A stretch of DNA of 46,312 nucleotides from an uncultured Lachnospiraceae bacterium (GCA_947630855.1 CANRJF010000008.1:1-46312); one strand, 5' to 3'. Shown: positions 38,191-45,108, counted from the stretch's first letter. Numbers and translations: made by a program. Notes: generated by a model from the sequence alone, not told the origin.

Positions 38191-38230
38191 GTGCATATAC
38201 TGTATATATTAATATATACAGTATATGCAC
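38191..38230. promoter_or_regulatory. Perfect 40-bp palindrome, probable GntR/YtrA operator
   Basis: Twenty bases (GTGCATATACTGTATATATT) are followed by their exact reverse complement. It covers the -10 box of the operon promoter and ends at the ribosome site of the first ATPase gene. The size and AT-rich dyad fit a YtrA-type operator, and the regulator gene lies in the same operon. Confidence 0.8.
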
Positions 38231-38241
38231 AGATTTGTCAA
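38213..38241 (-). promoter_or_regulatory. Promoter of the GntR-ABC operon
   Basis: On the minus strand TTGACA (38241-38236), 17 bp, TATATA (38218-38213). The -10 box lies within the palindrome at 38191-38230, so a bound repressor would shut the promoter. It diverges from the toxin promoter 30 bp away. Confidence 0.85.
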
Positions 38242-38270
38242 GAGCATATGTCAAAGAAACCTCTTTTTGA

Positions 38271-38299
38271 TTGAACATTCGTTCTGTCTATGATATAAT
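38271..38299 (+). promoter_or_regulatory. Promoter of the type I toxin-like gene
   Basis: TTGAAC (38271-38276), exactly 17 bp, TATAAT (38294-38299). Transcription from about 38306 would give a leader of about 75 bases before the 27-codon gene. Confidence 0.8.
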
Positions 38300-38343
38300 C
38301 TGATTGTATAATCGAAAAGAAAGTAGGATGCGATTTTTCGCTG

Positions 38344-38379
38344 GATGCCCTCTAGTCCTATGAAAGAGGGTGATGCCCT
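38344..38379 (+). promoter_or_regulatory. Ribosome-site-sequestering hairpin in the toxin leader
   Basis: CCCTCT (38348-38353) pairs with AGAGGG (38365-38370), the ribosome site nine bases before the toxin ATG. The octamer GATGCCCT occurs on both sides (38344-38351 and 38372-38379). Such closure of the ribosome site is usual in type I toxin mRNAs. Confidence 0.65.
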
Positions 38380-38463
38380 ATGATAAGTTTAGGTGATTTA
38401 CTTACACTTCTGCTTGTGATTTTTACAGCATTGACTTACATAGACAATCATAAAAAGAAATAG
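38380..38463 (+). CDS. Short hydrophobic peptide, putative type I toxin
   Basis: A 27-residue peptide: MISLGDLLTLLLVIF, then TALTYIDNHKKK. One membrane helix spans about residues 3-20 and a lysine-rich tail follows, the layout of membrane-acting type I toxins and the 'holin-like toxin' peptides of Firmicutes. It has its own consensus promoter (38271-38299), a hairpin that hides its ribosome site (AGAGGG, 38365-38370), and an opposing RNA with its own consensus promoter (38558-38586) that overlaps its 3' end. I recognise the architecture, not a named family; toxicity is inferred. It is short enough to be missed by gene finders. Confidence 0.65.
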   Translation: MISLGDLLTLLLVIFTALTYIDNHKKK

Positions 38464-38494
38464 CATCCCTACCGCCTAAAGTTCGGATGCTATT
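38449..38494 (-). terminator. Terminator of the antitoxin RNA
   Basis: AATAGCATCC (38459-38468) and GGATGCTATT (38485-38494) form a perfect 10-bp stem; on the minus strand it is followed by TTTCTTTTTATG. It overlaps the toxin stop codon and may also fold in the toxin mRNA. Confidence 0.75.
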
Positions 38495-38551
38495 CTTTGA
38501 ATACATTTTTTATTACTGAGGGCAATCGGAAGTTCAATTCCGATCACTTCT
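38450..38551 (-). ncRNA. Putative antisense antitoxin RNA
   Basis: Transcription from the promoter at 38558-38586 would make an RNA of about 100 bases. It has a 7-bp hairpin (ATCGGAA / TTCCGAT, about 38543-38524), a single-stranded stretch with TTGCCCTC (38525-38518), and a 10-bp terminator hairpin with T-rich end overlapping the last codons of the toxin gene. TTGCCCTC can form eight consecutive pairs (two G-U) with GAGGGTGA at the toxin ribosome site, imitating the toxin's own CCCTCT arm. It is also wholly antisense to a toxin mRNA that runs to 38596. Confidence 0.6.
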
Positions 38552-38557
38552 ACGTAG

Positions 38558-38586
38558 ATTATACACTGACCGTTTGTGAAATGCAA
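38558..38586 (-). promoter_or_regulatory. Promoter of the antitoxin RNA
   Basis: On the minus strand TTGCAT (38586-38581), exactly 17 bp, TATAAT (38563-38558). No gene with a ribosome site follows, which indicates a non-coding RNA. Upstream (38601-38645) lie AT-rich imperfect direct repeats (TTTTCAAA...TGATT) that could serve as an UP element. Confidence 0.8.
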
Positions 38587-38596
38587 GCGGTCTTTT
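38568..38596 (+). terminator. Plus-strand terminator closing the toxin transcript
   Basis: GACCGTTTG (38568-38576) pairs with CAAGCGGTC (38584-38592) around a seven-base loop, with one G-U pair, followed by TTTT (38593-38596). It overlaps the antitoxin promoter, so a toxin mRNA ending here would cover the whole antitoxin RNA. Confidence 0.65.
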
Positions 38597-38703
38597 AATT
38601 TAATCAGTTTTGAAAATCATTTTTCCAATTAAATCAATTTGAAAATTAATCTGTTCCCTTTCTTTAAAAATTTGCGTCCCGCAGACTGCCGGAGGCGAAT
38701 CCG

Positions 38704-39141
38704 TCACTCACAGAGTCTTTCAGCCACCTGATTGATTACCTTTCCGTCAGCCTTTCCTTTGAGTTTTTGCATAACGTTTTTCATCAGCATTCCTTTATTC
38801 TTCTGCGCTATGATATCGGCAAACTGTTCCCGGATGAATGCCTCAATTTCCTCCTCAGACATCATTTTAGGCGCATACTCCTGAAAAATATCATACCTTG
38901 CCTGATACTCCTGCTTTAAATCCTCCCGCGAATCAGGGCATGTATCCAACTGCTCCTTTACGGATTTTATTTCCTTTAAAATAATTCTGTCTACAAGCTC
39001 CTCCGTAATGTTGTCTCTGCAGCCCTCGTCAATGGCTGCCTTCTTTGCCGCGGAAACAAGCGCCGACAGTGCATCCTTTCTCACCTTATCCCTGTTTTTC
39101 ATTGCGGCAATCATGTCCTTTTGTAATTTTTCAAACTGCAT
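38704..39141 (-). CDS. GatB/YqeY domain-containing protein
   Basis: A 145-residue YqeY-family protein, all helical, resembling the tail domain of the amidotransferase subunit GatB (DALSALVSAAKKAAID, KNKGMLMKNVMQKLKGKADGKVI). The family may act in tRNA-dependent amidation but its role is not settled. The ATG at 39141 has AAGGAG upstream. It stands alone between the type I toxin locus and the ABC island; no operon partner (rpsU is the usual neighbour) is seen. Confidence 0.88.
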   Translation of the reverse strand: MQFEKLQKDMIAAMKNRDKVRKDALSALVSAAKKAAIDEGCRDNITEELVDRIILKEIKSVKEQLDTCPDSREDLKQEYQARYDIFQEYAPKMMSEEEIEAFIREQFADIIAQKNKGMLMKNVMQKLKGKADGKVINQVAERLCE

Positions 39142-39351
39142 TGCTCTAATCTCCTTTCTCTATTCTTTTGCACTCTAAAGACATGTTTACATGCCTTGAC
39201 ACATTAACTTTAATATACATGAAAAAATCCACAAATGCAATATATCTCATTCCATTTCTACCCTCCTGCCATGATATTATGGAAATTTAGAAACCTATTG
39301 CAATAGACTCTTTTCATATGAAACTGTAACTCTGCCGGAACAACGGCTTTT

Positions 39352-39735
39352 TTACTCATTTGTTGGCACTGCACAATTACTTTTTACAGCCACTGGCAGC
39401 TCATCATATTCTACTTCACTCCATTCAAGAACGCCGCGGACAGGCATCACCGTTAAGCGGATAAAAGCTCCCTCTTTTAATTCTCTTGATGTTCCAAATG
39501 TAATATCTTTTTTACCGCCATTTTCATTATAGGCAGGGAGAGTATATGAATAGCGCAGTCCTCCATGTAAATCAATGACTCCCCCTCGTGAATTAACCTG
39601 CTCTATTTTACTGTTATCAATTTGAGCATAATAATAAGTGCTGCCAGCTTCCGAAAGGAACCATATACAAAAGCAGGCAAAACCTATCACAACTATTGCA
39701 ACTGCTGTAACTCCAATCATTATTTTCTTCTTCAT
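39352..39735 (-). CDS. YxeA-family exported protein
   Basis: A 127-residue protein with a membrane anchor or signal at residues 5-27 and a small beta-rich outer domain (STYYYAQIDNSKIEQ, RYSYTLPAYNENGGKKDITF) typical of YxeA (DUF1093). YxeA genes commonly accompany ABC exporters and two-component systems for antimicrobial peptides in Firmicutes; the function is unknown. It follows the second permease by 16 bp with GGAGG upstream of the ATG and is the last gene of the left ABC cassette. Confidence 0.8.
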   Translation of the reverse strand: MKKKIMIGVTAVAIVVIGFACFCIWFLSEAGSTYYYAQIDNSKIEQVNSRGGVIDLHGGLRYSYTLPAYNENGGKKDITFGTSRELKEGAFIRLTVMPVRGVLEWSEVEYDELPVAVKSNCAVPTNE

Positions 39736-39751
39736 TTTTTATATCCTCCAC

Positions 39752-40540
39752 TTACCAGCCCTTTTTTGTTATAGGTTTTTTGTGATTTTTAGCAGCTTTA
39801 ACCGGCACATTTCCTTTTGCAGTAAATACAAATACCGCAGAAATCAGTAAAGCGGCAATCATACTGAATAAACAGGTAAAAGCGTTCCAATGTACGGCCG
39901 AATCATAACTTCGGTAACTGATTAAACCTAGACTTGCGGTAACGGGATAAATATTTGCCAATTTTGCATTTCCAGAAGCAAACATACCGCCATAGCCATA
40001 AACAAAAGCAATAATCGTACCTATCATATGCCCATTGGACAAACGGGCGGCAAATGCAATCACTGGCATAACAGCAATATACAAAAACAGGCAATTCAAA
40101 ATAATCTGAATACATGTATGTAACATTGATTCCGCAGAAAGCCCCGGAAATCCCATGAGCAAATCAGCAATTACCGTAAATACCGCACATACCAGCCCAA
40201 AAAACAACGAAAGCAATGCGCACACAAGTAACTTTCCCCACAATAAGCTGCTATACGAAACAGGTATCGTCAAAATACTTTTCAGCGTATCGTCTTTCCC
40301 TTCCCTTGCTATGATATATCCGGCAATTAAAGCAATACACATGGGAAAAATCATGGTAACGTTATTTTTGATTACCTGTTCCGCAAAGAAAGGGAATGTC
40401 CAGACTGTTCCATCCAATGCCGTTGTAGAAAAAAGTGTAAGAAGAACGGAAAGCAGCATCAGGAAAATACCCGCCCATATCATATGATACCGTTTTAACT
40501 TCCATATTTCGGTCTTAACCATGCGAAGCATATCATTCAT
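39752..40540 (-). CDS. ABC-2 type permease, lantibiotic-immunity-like (second)
   Basis: A permease of about 262 residues with six membrane helices and an N-terminal KTEIWKLKRYH motif seen in LanE/LanG or CprB/CprC-like subunits. It works with the ATPase at 41314-42237 and the other permease to remove or neutralise antimicrobial peptides at the membrane. The start is uncertain: the ATG at 40540 overlaps the upstream stop by 8 bp and has GAGG close by; ATG 40531 is an alternative, and the in-frame codon at 40567 is unlikely. Confidence 0.85.
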   Translation of the reverse strand: MNDMLRMVKTEIWKLKRYHMIWAGIFLMLLSVLLTLFSTTALDGTVWTFPFFAEQVIKNNVTMIFPMCIALIAGYIIAREGKDDTLKSILTIPVSYSSLLWGKLLVCALLSLFFGLVCAVFTVIADLLMGFPGLSAESMLHTCIQIILNCLFLYIAVMPVIAFAARLSNGHMIGTIIAFVYGYGGMFASGNAKLANIYPVTASLGLISYRSYDSAVHWNAFTCLFSMIAALLISAVFVFTAKGNVPVKAAKNHKKPITKKGW

Positions 40541-41330
40541 CCCCCCTCTTTTTATACATATAATCAATCAAAATAACAGAAAGCAAAGCAATAACGGTTA
40601 GTAGAATGATTGTTTGAAAGGTAGTAGGGATTAAGTATTCCAGCATTCCTACGCCATCCATAACACCATGTGAAGTTAAGTTCCCTGCACTCCAAAGAGT
40701 TGTAAGAGGAATCGGCATCAGCCAGCACATCAGCTTAGGCAATGCACCAAAAGATGATTCGGCTGTCAGACTTAAAACGCTGTAAAAAACACATAATAAG
40801 ACAGAAAACACATACGTCTTACTAAAGAAAACTACAAGAATAACCAATGGCAGTGTTCCTGCCGTAATAAAAATCCCCATTTCCACAGCAAAAAATAATC
40901 TGTAAACAACGCTGTTTACTTCTGCAATTACCCCTCCGCACAGAATTGCAATAAAAGCCGATGTCAGGCTGAAAATAATCCCAAAAAAGAATAAGACAAT
41001 TATTTTTGCCAAAACCATCTGCGTACTTGTTACAGGAATTGTGCGAAGATTTTTAAATGTATCATTATCCCGTTCCATAAAAAACAGTATGGCTGCAATC
41101 ACTCCAATCATACACGGTAAGAGCAGCTCTATCCCATATCCCATAACAAACTGAAAATAATCATTAAAAATATCTATTTTGCTGTCATATTGTCCTGCGG
41201 TCTGCGGCATTGTCATCAATGCTGTCAGCGGTATGGGAAACAAAAATGCGGAAAGAACAACCAACAATATAAATTTTTTTCTCTTTAGCTTTGAAAACTC
41301 ACAAATAACAAGCTTAAGCAATCCCCTCAC
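40533..41330 (-). CDS. ABC-2 type permease, lantibiotic-immunity-like (first)
   Basis: A 265-residue permease with about six membrane helices and an N-terminal basic amphipathic start (KLKRKKF). It pairs with the second permease (39752-40540) in the CprABC/LanFEG manner. It overlaps the ATPase gene by 17 bp and the next permease by 8 bp. It is only distantly similar to the permease of the right-hand cassette, in contrast to the nearly identical ATPase starts. Confidence 0.87.
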   Translation of the reverse strand: MRGLLKLVICEFSKLKRKKFILLVVLSAFLFPIPLTALMTMPQTAGQYDSKIDIFNDYFQFVMGYGIELLLPCMIGVIAAILFFMERDNDTFKNLRTIPVTSTQMVLAKIIVLFFFGIIFSLTSAFIAILCGGVIAEVNSVVYRLFFAVEMGIFITAGTLPLVILVVFFSKTYVFSVLLCVFYSVLSLTAESSFGALPKLMCWLMPIPLTTLWSAGNLTSHGVMDGVGMLEYLIPTTFQTIILLTVIALLSVILIDYMYKKRGDE

Positions 41331-42237
41331 CCCCTGTCACACGCTTGAAGTAATCTTCAAGGCTTTCCTCACAGGTATAGGCTTGTGATACTGTAAGTCC
41401 GTTCTCAACGAAAGCTGTCACAACCTCCCCGACGGAAATATCCAGATTATTCAGACGTAAATTGTGGTCGTCCTGTATCGAAAAGCTGCTTTCATGGAAA
41501 TTACGTTCTAAAAGTCTTGCCGCCTGTGCGGTATCGGAAACAGTAAAGCGGATATGCCTGCTGCTTTTTGCTTCCAGTTCCGCAAGGCTTTCTTCTTCCA
41601 GTAATGCCCCGTGGTCAATAATTCCAATATCATCAGCCAACAGAGAAATTTCCGAAAGAATGTGACTGGATATTAAAATTGTTTTTCCTCTTTCGTCGCA
41701 AAGCTGCCGGATAAAAGACCGCACTTCTGCAATGCCAATGGGGTCAAGCCCGTTGATTGGCTCATCTAAAATTAAAAGCTCCGGGTCGTGCATAACGGCA
41801 AGGGCAATCGCCAGCCGCTGCTTCATGCCAAGGGAATATTGGGAAAACAGCTTTTTGTCTTTGTAGGGCAGACCTACCAAATCAAGTGCGGTTTTAATCG
41901 CATTGCGGTTTGGCACTCCCCGCAGGGTGGCAAAAATACGCAGGTTTTCCGTAGCGGTCAGATTAGGATAAAAGCCGGGGGATTCAATCAGACTGCCAAT
42001 GCGGGGCAGAAGTTTCTTTTCATTTGCCGCTAAAGGTTTTCCCCATATTGTCACTTCCCCGGAAGTAGGCTGCGTCAGCCCAAGCAGCATTTTCATTGTC
42101 GTTGTTTTTCCGGCTCCGTTTCTGCCAAGCAGACCATAGATGCGCCCTTTTTGGACATGGATATTCAGATTGGCAACGCTTTTTTGTGTTCCGTATTGTT
42201 TTGTAAGATTTTTTGTTTCAATTATATTGTTGCTCAT
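41314..42237 (-). CDS. ABC ATPase, lantibiotic-protection type (left cassette)
   Basis: A 307-residue ABC ATPase: Walker A GRNGAGKT (38-45), signature YSLGMKQ (134-140), Walker B LLILDEP (154-160), and a C-terminal regulatory extension. It resembles SpaF/NisF and Clostridium CprA subunits that give resistance to cationic peptides. Its first 55 residues are identical to those of the right-hand copy (44185-45108); the rest is clearly divergent. GGAGG precedes the ATG, and four 11-bp direct repeats (42277-42320) lie 40 bp upstream as probable regulator sites. Confidence 0.92.
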   Translation of the reverse strand: MSNNIIETKNLTKQYGTQKSVANLNIHVQKGRIYGLLGRNGAGKTTTMKMLLGLTQPTSGEVTIWGKPLAANEKKLLPRIGSLIESPGFYPNLTATENLRIFATLRGVPNRNAIKTALDLVGLPYKDKKLFSQYSLGMKQRLAIALAVMHDPELLILDEPINGLDPIGIAEVRSFIRQLCDERGKTILISSHILSEISLLADDIGIIDHGALLEEESLAELEAKSSRHIRFTVSDTAQAARLLERNFHESSFSIQDDHNLRLNNLDISVGEVVTAFVENGLTVSQAYTCEESLEDYFKRVTGGEGIA

Positions 42238-42276
42238 TGCGAAACCTCCTTTTCATGTCTGCCATTCTATCACGCC

Positions 42277-42320
42277 AACCTTGCATTAACCTTGCACGAA
42301 CCTTGCATTAACCTTGCAAT
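42277..42320 (-). promoter_or_regulatory. Four 11-bp direct repeats before the left ABC operon
   Basis: Units 42277-42287, 42288-42298, 42299-42309 and 42310-42320 share AACCTTGCA (plus strand) at an exact 11-bp period, one helical turn. On the minus strand they are followed by TAGAAT, a -10 box without a good -35, as expected for a promoter activated by an OmpR-family regulator. The same array stands before the right operon (45148-45191). Confidence 0.75.
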
Positions 42321-43240
42321 TAAGAAAAAGGGAAAAGAAGTGTGAAAACTGTTCCTTTCCCCGGTACGCTGTCTGCTGTTATTGTTCCATTTAATTTTTC
42401 CACAAGCTGGTGTACGATAGACAGACCAAGACCGCTGCCTTTTTGGGATCGCCCCTTATCGCATTTATAAAGCCGTTCAAAAATATGCTTTAAATCCTCC
42501 TTGTCTATCCCCACTCCATTATCAGACAAAAGAATTTTTATATTCCCGCCTTGTTCAGATAAAGCTATCTTGATTTTATCTGCATGACTGTGGGTGAGCA
42601 CATTTTGTATCAGATTGTTTAATATCCGCATGTATCCGTCCGGGTCAATCTGCACCCGGAAAGGCTGCTCTGGAATATCAATCGTAAAATCTATCTGTGT
42701 ATCTTCAAATATCGGTATCCAGTCAATCAGTATATTACGTGTCAGCTCTGTTAAATCAACAGCCTTAATATTCATGGAAAATTCATTTGAACCCAGCTTG
42801 AACCAGTCAAAAAGCACATCTATATATTCTTTTAAGTCATGGGCTTTCCGGCGGGCGGTTTCTATATAGTCGTCGCGCTCTTTTCCGTCAACAATTCCTT
42901 TATGGGCAGCATCCAGATACCCAATCAGCGTGGTGAGGGGCGTCCGCACATCATGGGAAAGGCTTGTCATAAGCTGCCTGTTTGTTTCTTCTGTCTGATG
43001 ACAGGCTGAAAGCCTGTTTTCGTAGGATAGGACAATATCATTGATTTCATAAGCAAGAGGAGCTACAAGTTCATGCGTTTCTGATAAAATACGCCTGTTC
43101 CCATTCCCGTTTTTTACATCTTCCAAAGCATCAGACATTTCCAATATCTGCCTTTTTACACGCCGGACTGTAAAAACAGCCCAAACTGCAGAAACAAAAG
43201 CAATGATTAGTGCAAGAACCGTAACTGTTTCTATATGCAT
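42320..43240 (-). CDS. Sensor histidine kinase of the split two-component system
   Basis: A kinase of about 306 residues with a single N-terminal membrane helix (about 5-25) and no large outer domain, as in kinases sensing at the membrane surface. Phospho-acceptor His is in SLSHDVRTPL (about residue 96); N box LNNLIQNVLTHS, G1 DNGVGI, F box FERLYK, G2 GSGLGLS are intact. Its original response regulator gene is deleted to an 8-codon ORF immediately upstream; the likely partner is the regulator at 45407-46099, 2.2 kb away. ATG 43240 overlaps the mini-ORF stop (TGATG); the in-frame GTG at 43243 is an alternative. Confidence 0.92.
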   Translation of the reverse strand: MHIETVTVLALIIAFVSAVWAVFTVRRVKRQILEMSDALEDVKNGNGNRRILSETHELVAPLAYEINDIVLSYENRLSACHQTEETNRQLMTSLSHDVRTPLTTLIGYLDAAHKGIVDGKERDDYIETARRKAHDLKEYIDVLFDWFKLGSNEFSMNIKAVDLTELTRNILIDWIPIFEDTQIDFTIDIPEQPFRVQIDPDGYMRILNNLIQNVLTHSHADKIKIALSEQGGNIKILLSDNGVGIDKEDLKHIFERLYKCDKGRSQKGSGLGLSIVHQLVEKLNGTITADSVPGKGTVFTLLFPFS

Positions 43241-43266
43241 CACTCATACCTCCTTGTCCTGTTCAT
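43240..43266 (-). pseudogene. Eight-codon remnant of the deleted response regulator
   Basis: The ATG and next two codons of the response regulator are joined to its last bases, giving MNRTRRYE and a stop that overlaps the kinase ATG (TGATG). Comparison with the intact gene at 45407-46099 shows that about 670 bp are missing. The promoter, leader and AAGGAGG for the kinase are kept, so the remnant may act as a coupled leader ORF. Confidence 0.8.
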
Positions 43267-43383
43267 TTTTAACGCTTCCTCCGTTCATCAAATCACACAT
43301 TTTTATGTCGGAAATACAGCCACATTACAATTATATGTGGAGATTCAAGCAATAGCAAGTACATAAAAATGCATTGTGGAAAT
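43258..43383. repeat. Duplicated promoter block, left copy
   Basis: 126 bp matching 46091-46216 with three mismatches and no gaps. It carries the promoter, leader and first codons of the response regulator. It marks the left unit of the duplicated island. Confidence 0.92.
43330..43358 (-). promoter_or_regulatory. Promoter now driving the kinase (left copy)
   Basis: On the minus strand TTGCTA (43358-43353), 17 bp, TATAAT (43335-43330), identical to the response regulator promoter at 46163-46191. Confidence 0.7.
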
Positions 43384-43414
43384 AAAAAAGCCCGTTTACA
43401 AAAAATGCAAACGG
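43381..43414 (-). terminator. Terminator of the right ABC cassette
   Basis: On the minus strand CCGTTTGC (43414-43407) pairs with GTAAACGG (43399-43392), one G-U pair, followed by GCTTTTTTATT. It lies 20 bp after the permease stop and insulates the left cassette. Confidence 0.9.
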
Positions 43415-43433
43415 ACAAAAGGTATTGAAAACT

Positions 43434-44201
43434 TTATTTGATTTCTTCTCTCTTAAATCTATGCAGACTTGCGGCAATTCCCAACAAACTCATAATCAGA
43501 ATAATTAAGAATGAAATCTCTTTGGGGCAGCCCAGCCAAGATAAGCGTCCCGCTACAAGAAAATAGGAAGCCGACCACGGATAAAATCCTGCTATTGGAG
43601 AACTTGACATGACAACATTGATTAAACTAATTGCAGCAATGGCAATCAATGGTGCAACAAATCCTTTCACTCTTATTGTAAGGTAAATAAAAGGAGTCTG
43701 CGTAGCACATAATAATATCCCTCCAAAAAGCATTTTGATAAAGAAAAATATAAAAGAAGGAATATTGAGTTGTGTTACTGGAATAAAACAGTTACACAAG
43801 AGAGCTAACACCAAAATTTCCAACCATGAAATTAGCATAAACATGAACGTCAGTATTGCGAAGAAAAGCAATTTGCCGCAAAGGAATGTTGTATGTGAAA
43901 TCGGAATAACAAAAATGTTTTTGAGTGTCCCGTCTGTATATTCATGACTGATTATCCATGCACCTAATATAGTTAATACCAACGGTGCGAATAAAAGCAT
44001 TAGAAACATCAGCGCATCGTCATAAAGGGAAAACACACTTATGATATTATCGGGATTATTGGGATTAGAAAAATAATTTGTAATAGCTTTCACATATACA
44101 AATAAAGGAACAATAAGTGTACCCAACATTCCAATCAAAAGAAACTTTGAGCGTTTCAATTTTATACATTCACATTTTAACAATTTAAGCAATTCCCTCA
44201 C
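43434..44201 (-). CDS. ABC-2 type permease of the right cassette
   Basis: A 255-residue permease with about six membrane helices and the basic start KCECIKLKRSKF. It overlaps the right ATPase gene by 17 bp and is followed by a terminator, so this cassette has one permease where the left has two; it may work as a homodimer or share a left-cassette permease. Sequence is far from both left permeases, so the two cassettes are not simple recent copies throughout. Confidence 0.88.
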   Translation of the reverse strand: MRELLKLLKCECIKLKRSKFLLIGMLGTLIVPLFVYVKAITNYFSNPNNPDNIISVFSLYDDALMFLMLLFAPLVLTILGAWIISHEYTDGTLKNIFVIPISHTTFLCGKLLFFAILTFMFMLISWLEILVLALLCNCFIPVTQLNIPSFIFFFIKMLFGGILLCATQTPFIYLTIRVKGFVAPLIAIAAISLINVVMSSSPIAGFYPWSASYFLVAGRLSWLGCPKEISFLIILIMSLLGIAASLHRFKREEIK

Positions 44202-45108
44202 CTCCAGTTATTTTTTTGAAATGTTCTTCAAGGCTATCCTCACAGGTATGAGCTTCAGAAACTTCTAAACCGTTCTCAATAAAAACGCCGATTATTTTTG
44301 TTGCCGATAAAGAAAGATTATACAATCGAATATTGTGGTCGTCTTGTATGGAAAACTGTTTCTCATTAAAAACCTGTTCTAAAATCCTTGCTGCCTGTGC
44401 CGTATCGGATATAGTAAAGTGAATATATTTACCGCTTATTTGTTCCAGTTTGGCAAGGCTTTCTTCTTCCAGAAGTATGCCTTTGTCGATAATACCAATA
44501 TCATCAGCAAGCAACGAAATCTCGGATAATATATGGCTGGAAATGAGAATTGTTTTTCCCGCTTTTTCACATAGCTGTCGTAACAATACTCGAATCTCTG
44601 CAATGCCAATAGGGTCAAGTCCGTTAATCGGTTCGTCAAGGATTAAAAGTTCTGGATCGTGCATGATTGCAAGGGCAATCGCCAGCCGCTGTTTCATGCC
44701 AAGAGAATATTGAGAAAACATTTTTTTATCTTTATAGGGCAAGCCGACTAAATCCAAAGCGTCTTTTATTGCGTGGCGGTTCGGTACTCCCCGCAATGTG
44801 GCAAAAATATTTAAATTTTCCGTTGCAGTTAAATTTGGATAAAAACCGGGGGCTTCAATCAAACTACCGATACGCGGAAGCAATTTCTTCTCGTTTCCGT
44901 ATAAAGGAGTTTCCCATAGCTCGATTTCGCCGGATGTGGGGCGGGTCAATCCAAGAAGCATTTTCATTGTCGTTGTTTTTCCGGCTCCGTTTCTGCCAAG
45001 CAGACCATAGATGCGCCCTTTTTGGACATGAATATTCAGATTGGCAACGCTTTTTTGTGTTCCGTATTGTTTTGTAAGATTTTTTGTTTCAATTATATTG
45101 TTGCTCAT
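44185..45108 (-). CDS. ABC ATPase, lantibiotic-protection type (right cassette)
   Basis: A 307-residue ABC ATPase with Walker A GRNGAGKT (38-45), signature YSLGMKQ (134-140) and Walker B LLILDEP (154-160). Residues 1-55 equal those of the left copy, and the DNA there is almost identical; beyond codon 55 the two diverge strongly. Both end in the same KKITGGEGIA-like tail, which encodes the overlap with the permease start. It is preceded by the second array of 11-bp direct repeats. Confidence 0.92.
   Translation of the reverse strand: MSNNIIETKNLTKQYGTQKSVANLNIHVQKGRIYGLLGRNGAGKTTTMKMLLGLTRPTSGEIELWETPLYGNEKKLLPRIGSLIEAPGFYPNLTATENLNIFATLRGVPNRHAIKDALDLVGLPYKDKKMFSQYSLGMKQRLAIALAIMHDPELLILDEPINGLDPIGIAEIRVLLRQLCEKAGKTILISSHILSEISLLADDIGIIDKGILLEEESLAKLEQISGKYIHFTISDTAQAARILEQVFNEKQFSIQDDHNIRLYNLSLSATKIIGVFIENGLEVSEAHTCEDSLEEHFKKITGGEGIA

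Noticed and set aside
38521-38560. tRNA-like T-arm pattern (GTTCAATTCC) beside the toxin gene
   Set aside because: The stem and loop do not fit a T arm (ten-base loop, wrong closing pair), and no acceptor partner or anticodon arm is found. It fits the antitoxin RNA hairpin better.
39217-39290. Plus-strand 23-codon frame starting MKKSTNAIY upstream of the YqeY gene
   Set aside because: No ribosome site, no well-spaced promoter boxes and no terminator; probably chance.
42277-42320. Direct repeats as a CRISPR array or replication iterons
   Set aside because: Units are contiguous 11-mers without spacers, there are no cas or rep genes, and they sit at the promoter of a two-component target operon.
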